A stretch of 6,684 nt of DNA from HGM11788 sp964654945 (GTDB lineage: Bacteria; Bacillota; Clostridia; Lachnospirales; CAG-274), in contig CAZZLN010000070.1 in the NCBI GenBank assembly GCA_964654945.1, positions 1 through 6,684 of the forward strand, in the 5' to 3' direction. Shown piece by piece: positions 1 through 5,250 of the stretch (position 1 is its first letter; each line of letters opens with the position of its first letter). The position numbers and the translations under genes were made by a program. The notes beneath the pieces were generated by a model. The model was given only the letters and a program-made list of their open reading frames with translations. It did no database searches and was not told where the DNA came from.

Positions 1-640
1 TATTTGTCAGCTTTTTAATTGAAAAAACAAAGCCGTTGTTGCCTATTGAAATATTTTTTATATTGTTTTCAACAGAGGTAATGTTTTCAATAAGCTCTAT
101 ATAAGATGAAGGATCTTCAGCAATGACAAACATTCTGTTATCATCAATTTTTGCACCGCAGTATCTTAAACTGCCGGAATCCCAGTCTATGGTAAAAGGC
201 TCTGAAGTGCCCTTTGAAAAGGCACTCAAAAGCTGTGTAAATCGTCTGAGCCTAAAGTCAACCTTATCTTTAGTGTCAGCAGAAGCCAAAATATTGCCTG
301 ATGGGTCTATAATCCAACAGCCGTCTATATCTTCAACCTCTTTAAGCTTTTGCATATTTCCTTCGGAAAAGTCATAATCAGGCTTGTTTTTAACCATATA
401 TGCAATAAGCTCAGCTTTAGCAACAAGGGCATCGTCATATTCCTGATATTCAAGGCTAGCCTGAGTTTGTCTGTCAGCTAAAACCTCAATTGTATCCTGA
501 AGCTTTGCTTCGGATTTTACACCTTGATTTTTTATTTGGGAATTGGTCTGCACCACTGATATTATGACAGAAAATACCACAAAGCATAAAACTGCAGCCA
601 TAATCATTTTTATTAATTTTATTCTAGCATCTTTTATCAT
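1..640 (-). CDS. Membrane sensor protein with Cache-type extracellular domain (partial, C-terminus beyond window)
   Basis: The reading frame is open from an ATG at 640 to the left window edge (213 codons, no stop), so only the N-terminal part is present. Residues about 9-30 form one hydrophobic membrane segment behind a short basic N-terminus. Then comes a predicted extracellular region with a helical stretch (about 35-85) and a Cache/PAS-like fold. WIIDPSGNILAS (109-120) fits the first Cache module. SIGNNGFVFSI (198-208) resembles the 'iGktGyvfvid' strand of a second module. Family knowledge: such dCache sensors bind small ligands and feed an intracellular output domain (histidine kinase, GGDEF, methyl-accepting or SpoIIE-type phosphatase). 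The output domain is not in view, so the enzyme class is unknown. The ATG lies 4 nt after the stop of the solute-binding gene. Its Shine-Dalgarno AAGGAG is inside the last codons of that gene, which implies co-transcription and probably translational coupling. The open frame and the Cache-like motifs are seen; the ligand-sensor role is inferred. Confidence 0.8.
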   Translation of the reverse strand, partial: MIKDARIKLIKMIMAAVLCFVVFSVIISVVQTNSQIKNQGVKSEAKLQDTIEVLADRQTQASLEYQEYDDALVAKAELIAYMVKNKPDYDFSEGNMQKLKEVEDIDGCWIIDPSGNILASADTKDKVDFRLRRFTQLLSAFSKGTSEPFTIDWDSGSLRYCGAKIDDNRMFVIAEDPSSYIELIENITSVENNIKNISIGNNGFVFSIKKLTN

Positions 641-644
641 ACTG

Positions 645-1463
645 TTACTCCTTTAAACCGTGATTAATCATATACTGCTCAATGGTACCGTCAGCTAAAA
701 GTCTGCTGACAAGATTGTCTGCTGACTCTTTTAATGGCGAACCTTTTTTCATACATATGGCATAGCTTTGTTCTTCAAGCTTTTCAGACAAAAAGTCTGT
801 ATCATCATCCTTATATCCAATAAGAAGGCTGCCATCACCTGCAGCTGCATCAACATCGCCTGTTTCAAGACCATATGAAAGCTCCTTATAGCTTTTATAA
901 ATTTTAAAGGATATTCCTCCGTTAAAGGTTTCGGGGTCAAAGCTTGTAAGGCTCGTTTTTGGTATATAGCCGTTATCCATAAGGGCACTTGTCAATGCCT
1001 TTGCAGCAGTAGAGCCTTCAACAACCCCCACTGTCAAACCTGTTAAATCCTTAATTGAGTTAATCATACTTGACTTTTCAACAAGTATTCTCACATAGTC
1101 TGAATAATATGAAACCGAAAAGTCATAATTTTTCTTTCTCTCCTCTGTTTCTGAGAAAGTGGCTATAAGACAGTCTATTTCGCCGTCATCTAAAAGCTGT
1201 GTTCTCTGAGCATTGTTTGCCGCAATAAGCTCAAGAGTCTTGTTGGTTTCCTTAGCAAGATCCTTGGCAATGTCTATTTCAAGGCCGGAATAAACTCCGC
1301 TGTCGGGATTTTTATAACCAAATCCGGGAACAAAATCTCTGACACCTACTTTAAGCACACCCTTTTCAACAGTTATATCTTCCGATGAATTATCTCCGCA
1401 GCCAACAATTCCCGCAAATATTGTAAAGCACAAAATCATCATTAAAATTCTTTTAATCGCCAT
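645..1463 (-). CDS. Extracellular solute-binding lipoprotein, family 3 (amino-acid type)
   Basis: This 272-residue protein is the usual length for a periplasmic-binding-type family 3 protein (SBP_bac_3, GlnH/HisJ fold). A lipoprotein signal peptide is clear: basic start, hydrophobic 5-20, and lipobox I-V-G-C with the lipidated Cys22. The family signature region is GLEIDIAKDLAKE (60-72). The usual amino-acid-binding T-x-x-R is present as T106-E-E-R109, followed by YDFSVSYY (113-120). GDVDAAAGD (202-210) supplies the aspartate that typically contacts the ligand amino group. Family role: captures a polar amino acid or similar ligand outside the membrane. No permease or ATPase of an amino-acid ABC importer is adjacent. 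The next gene is instead a Cache-domain sensor, so the protein may present ligand to that sensor or serve a transporter encoded elsewhere (inference). The ATG at 1463 is chosen because the lipoprotein signal begins there and no in-frame ATG/GTG/TTG is found upstream near the strong Shine-Dalgarno. The true ligand cannot be read from sequence. Confidence 0.93.
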   Translation of the reverse strand: MAIKRILMMILCFTIFAGIVGCGDNSSEDITVEKGVLKVGVRDFVPGFGYKNPDSGVYSGLEIDIAKDLAKETNKTLELIAANNAQRTQLLDDGEIDCLIATFSETEERKKNYDFSVSYYSDYVRILVEKSSMINSIKDLTGLTVGVVEGSTAAKALTSALMDNGYIPKTSLTSFDPETFNGGISFKIYKSYKELSYGLETGDVDAAAGDGSLLIGYKDDDTDFLSEKLEEQSYAICMKKGSPLKESADNLVSRLLADGTIEQYMINHGLKE

Positions 1464-1532
1464 ATCCTTTATTAAGGCAGCACTTTGCCCTAATAATGCC
1501 TCCTTTCTTCAGCAAAAAAACAACCAAAGGCA
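1464..1532 (-). promoter_or_regulatory. Structured 5' leader: Shine-Dalgarno separated from the start codon by an 11-bp hairpin
   Basis: In mRNA sense, a strong Shine-Dalgarno (GAAAGGAGG, 1507-1499) lies 35 nt before the ATG, too far for normal initiation. Between them an 11-bp hairpin forms: 5' arm TTATTAGGGCA (1496-1486), loop AAGTGC, 3' arm TGCCTTAATAA (1479-1469), with one G-U pair. If folded, the Shine-Dalgarno is left about 7 nt from the ATG, the usual distance. A second AAGGA sits only 1 nt before the ATG and is badly spaced. Upstream TGCCTTT (1532-1526) can pair with AGGCA or AAAGG in the Shine-Dalgarno (1506-1497), giving a possible competing, repressing fold. The repeats and spacing are read directly; the function is inferred. 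It does not match any riboswitch class that I recognise, and there is no U-run to make it a terminator. Confidence 0.6.
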
Positions 1533-1613
1533 CTGTACAAATTTTAAAAAAATATATATTATAAAATCCTCAAAAGCATACCTTATATTGTATTTTGCCG
1601 CCTATAATATAAC

Positions 1614-1642
1614 ATTATATAATATTGTCGTTTTTTTGTCAA
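1614..1642 (-). promoter_or_regulatory. Consensus sigma-A promoter for the solute-binding/sensor unit
   Basis: On the minus strand TTGACA lies at 1642-1637 and TATAAT at 1619-1614, separated by exactly 17 nt, a perfect match to the vegetative promoter consensus. A second TTGACA sits directly upstream (1648-1643), in tandem. Transcription would begin near 1607, giving a leader of about 145 nt before the ATG at 1463. No operator is obvious over the promoter. Confidence 0.85.
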
Positions 1643-1734
1643 TGTCAAATCAATTTCCTGCTTCCGATGGTCTGAAATTGCAAAAATCAGTATATTAAGC
1701 GAATAAAATCACATAATATTTTTGGTGATAATAT

Positions 1735-2547
1735 ATGAAAAGATGGATATTTATAGTTTTAGGAGCATTTCTTATGGCTATAGGACTTAATGGTTTTTTA
1801 GCACCTCATAATCTTGTAATAGGAGGTGCAACAGGCATTTCTCTTATTGTGCTCAGAGTTTTTAAAATACCTATGTGGCTTACTAATCTTATGGTCAATA
1901 TACCTTTGCTTGCCGCAAGTGTAAAGCTTAAAGGATTGAAATTTACAAAAGATACCCTTTATTCCACTTTACTTCTTTCTTTTTTTATGGGAGTAACTGA
2001 AAATCTGCCATATTTTAAAACGGATATTCTTCTTGGAACAGTATTCGGAGGACTTATCAGCGGAACAGGTCTTGGACTTGTTTTTAAAGGGAACTCAACA
2101 ACGGGAGGAAGTGAGCTTGCAGCAGAGCTTGTGAGAATATTTATTTCTCATATTTCCATTGCAAGAATGATGTTTATTATAGATATTACAGTTATCCTTT
2201 TAGGCTTTTTTGTACTTGGACCATCTGCCGCACTTTATGCAATAATAACAGTGTATATTATAAGCAGAACAATAGATATTGTGCTGGAAGGACTTGACTT
2301 TGCAAAGGCTGCATTTATTATATCGGATAAAGCAGAAGAAATAGGACTTGATATAACTAAAAGGCTTAAAAGAGGTGCTACGCTTTTTAAGGGAAGGGGT
2401 GTGTATACAAATAAAGATAAGAATATGATTATTGTTGTAACTGCTTCAAAAGAAATAGCAAAGCTTAAAAAACTTTCAGCAGAAACAGACCCTAAAAGCT
2501 TTATATTTATTAGTGATGTGAGAGAAATTATGGGTGATTTCAGATAG
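1735..2547 (+). CDS. YitT family membrane protein (DUF161 + DUF2179)
   Basis: This 270-residue protein has the two-part layout of the YitT family. The N-terminal membrane region (about 1-180) has five or six hydrophobic segments (about 4-22, 50-63, 76-90, 98-117, 145-162, 163-180). It contains the glycine-rich family motifs GGATGISLIV (30-39) and GNSTTGGSE (119-127). The C-terminal soluble DUF2179 domain (about 190-268) carries the typical RGATLFKGRGVYTNKDK stretch (213-229) and a final strand with DPKSFIFISD (252-261). Length matches the usual 270-290 residues. The molecular activity of the family is not established; an inner-membrane transport-type role with a ligand-binding cytoplasmic tail is often suggested. 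The ATG at 1735 has a weak Shine-Dalgarno (GGTGAT, 1723-1728). The gene is divergent from the solute-binding unit and is separated by 120 nt from the ABC genes, which have their own operator-like site, so it is probably monocistronic. I see no convincing hairpin terminator after the stop. Confidence 0.93.
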   Translation: MKRWIFIVLGAFLMAIGLNGFLAPHNLVIGGATGISLIVLRVFKIPMWLTNLMVNIPLLAASVKLKGLKFTKDTLYSTLLLSFFMGVTENLPYFKTDILLGTVFGGLISGTGLGLVFKGNSTTGGSELAAELVRIFISHISIARMMFIIDITVILLGFFVLGPSAALYAIITVYIISRTIDIVLEGLDFAKAAFIISDKAEEIGLDITKRLKRGATLFKGRGVYTNKDKNMIIVVTASKEIAKLKKLSAETDPKSFIFISDVREIMGDFR

Positions 2548-2601
2548 ATTTTGTGCAGTTATACCATAGGCTCTTATATTTTCCTTGCTTTTTTTTGCAA
2601 A

Positions 2602-2633
2602 ATATTGTATACTTTTTATGTAGTATACAATAT
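2602..2633. promoter_or_regulatory. Perfect 11-bp inverted repeat, probable operator for the ABC genes
   Basis: ATATTGTATAC (2602-2612) and GTATACAATAT (2623-2633) form a perfect inverted repeat separated by 10 nt. It sits 35 nt before the ABC ATPase start and just ahead of its AAGGAG (2651-2656). A plausible -10 (TACAAT, 2626-2631) falls inside the right arm, with TTGTAT (2605-2610) in the left arm as a poorly spaced candidate -35, so a bound dimer would block the promoter. Dyads of this shape ahead of YtrB-like ABC pairs are typically bound by YtrA-type GntR repressors (family knowledge). No such gene lies in the window. No U-run follows, so a terminator for the upstream gene is less likely. 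Binding itself is inferred. Confidence 0.6.
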
Positions 2634-2667
2634 ATGTAAATGCCAGTATTAAGGAGAGTATAAAACT

Positions 2668-3402
2668 ATGGCTTCCAATACAAAAGAAAAAAATATATCA
2701 AACAAGCCTAAGCTAATACTTAAATGCTCAAAGATAACTAAAAAATCCGGAAAAAATCTTGGCAGACTTAAAGACTGCAGCTTTAGTGTATATAGGGGTG
2801 AGGCTCTTGTTGTGCTTGCTCCTCCCAACAACAGCAAAACTACATTTGCTAAAATCATATGCGGACTTGTTGCTCCCACAAGCGGTGAAATAACCGTAAG
2901 AGGAAACAAGGCAGGCAGAAACACAAACAAGGATATAAGCTATCAGCCTGAAATTCCCTTTGTAAGGAATGAAAGCTCTGTTTCTGAGCTTATGAATATG
3001 TATAACAGATTTTTCAGAGATTTTAACTTTAAAAGAGCATTTAAACTTCTTAAACAATTTAAAATATCTCCTAAGAACAAGTTTGAGGATTTATCGGTCA
3101 CAGCTATACAGATAGTTGAAACTGTTCTTGTAGCTTCAAGAAAAACATCTCTTTATGTTTTTGATGACCCTCTTGTGCATACTGATCCTAAATACAGAAA
3201 TGCTTTAATAGACATAATGGGAAGCTGCAAAAAAAATGGTGCAGTTGTAATATTTTCACAGGTAACTCATGGTCTTGGAAAAATAGCAGATAAATCTGTT
3301 TTTCTTAAAAAAGGAGAAATTTACATATCAGCAAACAGTGCTGATATAGGTAAAGAACCTAACCTGACTGCTATGTATAGAGAGGTGTTCAAAAATGCTT
3401 AA
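2668..3402 (+). CDS. ABC transporter ATP-binding protein with degenerate catalytic motifs (YtrB-like)
   Basis: This 244-residue protein follows the layout of a single ABC ATPase subunit such as YtrB, but nearly every catalytic motif departs from consensus. Walker A is LAPPNNSKTT (50-59): the three glycines of GxxGxGKTT are replaced by Ala51, Asn54 and Ser56, while Lys57-Thr-Thr remains. The signature LSGGQ is LSVTA (142-146). Walker B is SLYVFDDP (161-168), with Asp167 in place of the catalytic Glu. The H-loop His appears to be Gln198 (FSQVT). A candidate Q-loop Gln is Gln93 in SYQPEIP. The frame is intact, the Shine-Dalgarno AAGGAG (2651-2656) is good, and a membrane partner overlaps by 8 nt, so this is not an obvious pseudogene. 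It should energise or gate the permease from the cytoplasm, but turnover may be weak, altered or absent (inference). ABC membership is secure from order and spacing of motifs; substrate is unknown. Confidence 0.88.
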   Translation: MASNTKEKNISNKPKLILKCSKITKKSGKNLGRLKDCSFSVYRGEALVVLAPPNNSKTTFAKIICGLVAPTSGEITVRGNKAGRNTNKDISYQPEIPFVRNESSVSELMNMYNRFFRDFNFKRAFKLLKQFKISPKNKFEDLSVTAIQIVETVLVASRKTSLYVFDDPLVHTDPKYRNALIDIMGSCKKNGAVVIFSQVTHGLGKIADKSVFLKKGEIYISANSADIGKEPNLTAMYREVFKNA

Positions 3403-4207
3403 TCTTATTTATTATGACTTTAAGGCTACCATAAAAAAGCTTTGGGGATATATTATACTGATTGCAGTATTTTCATTTATAGTAAGATTTGTATGGAGCG
3501 GTGCATTTGCAGGCTCTTATGCAGAGGACAACAATCTGTTTTATATTTCAGGAATTATAAACTTTGTAGCTCTTGGCGTACTTGGTGTGCTTGGATTTTT
3601 AGTTTCAATGGCAGTTATTGTTTCTCAGGCTAAGTGGTTTGATGAAAATATTTTATCTCCCCAAGGGCAGCTTACAAATATGCTTCCTGTTTCAAGCAGC
3701 CAGATTATTTTAAGCAAAATACTCACAGCTCTTTTCTGGAGCATTATTCTTGTGCTTATGGCTATAGGTGTGCTTTCTATATTCCTTGTGAATACTGAAA
3801 GACTTGACGATATTATGTCTATGGTTGCAGAAATCGGTGCAAGCAACAATATTAATATAAGCATTGCACAAATTGTGTTTTCGGCATCTTTTTTTGTAAC
3901 AACATTTATTACGGCAGTTATTGCACTATGCTTTTTATCGCAGCTTGTAGGTCAGATGTTTAACAGTTTCAGAAATCTTGCAATTCTTTTAAGCTTTATT
4001 GGTATTTCATTTATATCATTTTTTGTTATAAATACTTTTGGAAAAATACTCGGTATATCAATATCAAATCTTCCTGCAGGTATTGATGACATAATTAATT
4101 TTGCTATTCATTCTGCCATAAAGCTTGGATTTGTGAATATATTTATTATAGTTATTTACTGGCTGACAGGCTCCTATATTTTAAAACGACATTTAAATTT
4201 ATTATAA
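3395..4207 (+). CDS. ABC-2-type transporter permease (YtrC-like), partner of the upstream ATPase
   Basis: This 270-residue integral membrane protein has six hydrophobic segments (about 17-33, 52-77, 108-131, 160-183, 194-212, 245-263), the usual topology of an ABC-2-type permease. The segment MLPVSSSQIILSKIL (96-110), after segment 2, matches the cytoplasmic coupling-helix region of such permeases ('lPvs..qiilsK'). The ATG at 3395 overlaps the end of the ATPase gene by 8 nt and has AGAGGTG (3381-3387) 7 nt upstream, so translation is coupled. The C-terminus ends naturally in a basic YILKRHLNLL, so the adjacent transposase remnant has not visibly truncated it. The likely role is efflux of a lipid, peptide or antibiotic-like compound, or envelope stress sensing, by analogy with YtrBC/BcrAB-like pairs. 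The substrate cannot be read from sequence. Confidence 0.85.
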   Translation: MLNLIYYDFKATIKKLWGYIILIAVFSFIVRFVWSGAFAGSYAEDNNLFYISGIINFVALGVLGVLGFLVSMAVIVSQAKWFDENILSPQGQLTNMLPVSSSQIILSKILTALFWSIILVLMAIGVLSIFLVNTERLDDIMSMVAEIGASNNINISIAQIVFSASFFVTTFITAVIALCFLSQLVGQMFNSFRNLAILLSFIGISFISFFVINTFGKILGISISNLPAGIDDIINFAIHSAIKLGFVNIFIIVIYWLTGSYILKRHLNLL

Positions 4208-4457
4208 AAAAAGCACCATTTCCAATTAGAGAAATTCAAACCGATAAGGGCACAGAATTTACAAATGAGTTATTGGTTTTAAAAGCAAAGCATAAAGCCA
4301 TATTTTAAAAAGCATTGGAAAAGCCGTATATTAAATATCATAAAATAATATGAGCACCAAAACATAAGGGAAAAATCGAGAGGCAAAATCGTCAAGACGA
4401 AGAAATCTTTTATAAAAATATTATATAAATGATTTAATAACATCAAGGAATTTTTAA
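4208..4457 (+). pseudogene. Decayed 3' remnant of a DDE transposase (integrase core, IS481/IS3-like)
   Basis: In the frame that begins with codon 4213, the translation reads like the end of a transposase integrase core: FPIREIQTDKGTEFTNELL (from 4219), then KALEKPYIKYHKI (from 4309), then APKHKGKIERQNRQDEEIFY (4354-4413). These match 'fPi..iQTDnGtEFtn', 'gI.yh.i' and 'P.hnGkvERqhR.de..FY'. The second catalytic Asp (codon 4243) and the Glu of KIER (codon 4378) survive; the usual TDNG is TDKG. Stops at 4306, 4351, 4426, 4435 and 4438 interrupt the frame. The N-terminal helix-turn-helix and first catalytic Asp are missing. There is no frameshift between the blocks, so decay has been mainly by substitution. 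It starts directly after the permease stop and fills the gap to the convergent zinc-ribbon gene. No terminal inverted repeats or target duplication could be recognised. Both ends are soft. Confidence 0.8.
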
Positions 4458-5231
4458 TCAATAATCATTAATTGATATTGGAGTGCCTATTGGAACATCG
4501 TCTTTCCACATATGATCGTTTACCAAAAATTCACTCCCGGTCCATACTACATTATCAATTGCAAGTTCAATATTGCTGCTTGTTTTTCCTGTAGCGGAAT
4601 GATAAATCTCATAGGTATAATATACATATGCGTCATAGCTTCCATCGGTCTGCTGTTTAATATTTATAACATTAATATCATATATTCCGTCAAAAATTAC
4701 ATCAGGTCTTTCCTGCCAATATTCAATTCCAAAAATCTGATATGCTCTTGAGCCGCTGACTGTGTAATCGGTTATATAGCTGCTGTCATGATAATTTGTA
4801 GAATTAACCCAGCCATAACTATACATATCTCTTAAAAGATTTTGTATATCTTCATAAGCATTATTTGGAGAAGGGGTTTCTTTAACAGCCTGCATATATG
4901 TAGTTTCATCTTGAGCAAATTCTGTTTCCTCTGATGATTTGGCAGCTTCAGTTACATCAGCCTCTGCTGCATTTTCTGTAGTGACTTCAATTGCAGCAGT
5001 CTGTTGTTCTCCGCTTTTTTCCGATGAATGAATATTTACAATAACATAAGCCGCAGCTATTATAAAAACAACTGCAACAATAGTTATTGGATATATTATG
5101 TAAGATATTTGGGAATGAGGGGATATATTAGACTGTACGGCATTTTCTGTTGCTGCATCCAGCGGCGTTCCGCATTTTGGACAGAATTTTTTATCCGATT
5201 CTACGGTTTTTCCGCATCCGGGACAAATCAT
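4458..5231 (-). CDS. Zinc-ribbon, single-pass membrane protein with extracellular C-terminal domain
   Basis: This 257-residue protein starts with a complete zinc ribbon: C3-x2-C6 and C17-x2-C20 (MICPGCG, FCPKCG). One membrane segment follows (about 44-67). Then comes an acidic, Ala/Thr/Glu-rich linker (about 68-120) with no expected fold. The C-terminal domain (about 124-257) is rich in Tyr and Asp, with the alternating pattern of an alpha+beta, possibly NTF2-like, fold. It contains YGWVNSTNYHD (139-149), EYWQERPDVIFDGIYD (170-185) and AYVYYTYEIYHS (201-212). By the charge pattern the zinc ribbon should be cytoplasmic and the C-terminal domain outside. The architecture is common in Clostridia and recalls TcaA-like envelope proteins, but the function is unknown. 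It lies 19 nt after the GH3 gene on the same strand, so the two are likely one operon. AAAGGA ends 12 nt before the ATG, a slightly long spacing. I chose this ATG because the first zinc-ribbon cysteine is residue 3. Confidence 0.85.
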   Translation of the reverse strand: MICPGCGKTVESDKKFCPKCGTPLDAATENAVQSNISPHSQISYIIYPITIVAVVFIIAAAYVIVNIHSSEKSGEQQTAAIEVTTENAAEADVTEAAKSSEETEFAQDETTYMQAVKETPSPNNAYEDIQNLLRDMYSYGWVNSTNYHDSSYITDYTVSGSRAYQIFGIEYWQERPDVIFDGIYDINVINIKQQTDGSYDAYVYYTYEIYHSATGKTSSNIELAIDNVVWTGSEFLVNDHMWKDDVPIGTPISINDY

Positions 5232-5250
5232 ATGTTCATCAAATCCTTTC

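Noticed and set aside
123..377. An 84-codon plus-strand open frame
   Set aside because: It is antisense to the Cache-domain sensor, whose translation shows clear family features; this frame shows none and has no ribosome site.
1469..1507. Possible cyclic-di-GMP (GEMM-I) riboswitch because of AGGGCAAAG in the leader
   Set aside because: Only the short AGGGCAAA string matches; the second conserved strand, tetraloop and P1 pairing of the class are missing, and the string is one arm of a simple hairpin.
1651..1680. Inverted repeat CAATTTC...GAAATTG upstream of the yitT-family gene
   Set aside because: Only 7 bp with a 16-nt gap in AT-rich DNA; not placed on a recognisable promoter, so chance is likely.
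1650..1734. Promoter for the YitT-family gene
   Set aside because: Several AT-rich -10-like strings are present (TATATT 1691-1696, TAAAAT 1704-1709), but no properly spaced -35 could be paired with them.
2548..2600. Rho-independent terminator after the YitT-family gene
   Set aside because: The run of T at 2588-2596 has no GC-rich hairpin before it.
2649..3057. Minus-strand open frames across the ABC ATPase gene
   Set aside because: They are antisense to a frame with recognisable ABC motif order and a good Shine-Dalgarno; their translations show no domain features.
4457..4476. ATCAAT...ATTGAT inverted repeat at the end of the zinc-ribbon gene as a terminator
   Set aside because: Only six AT-rich pairs, partly inside the coding sequence, with no GC in the stem top and no proper U-run.
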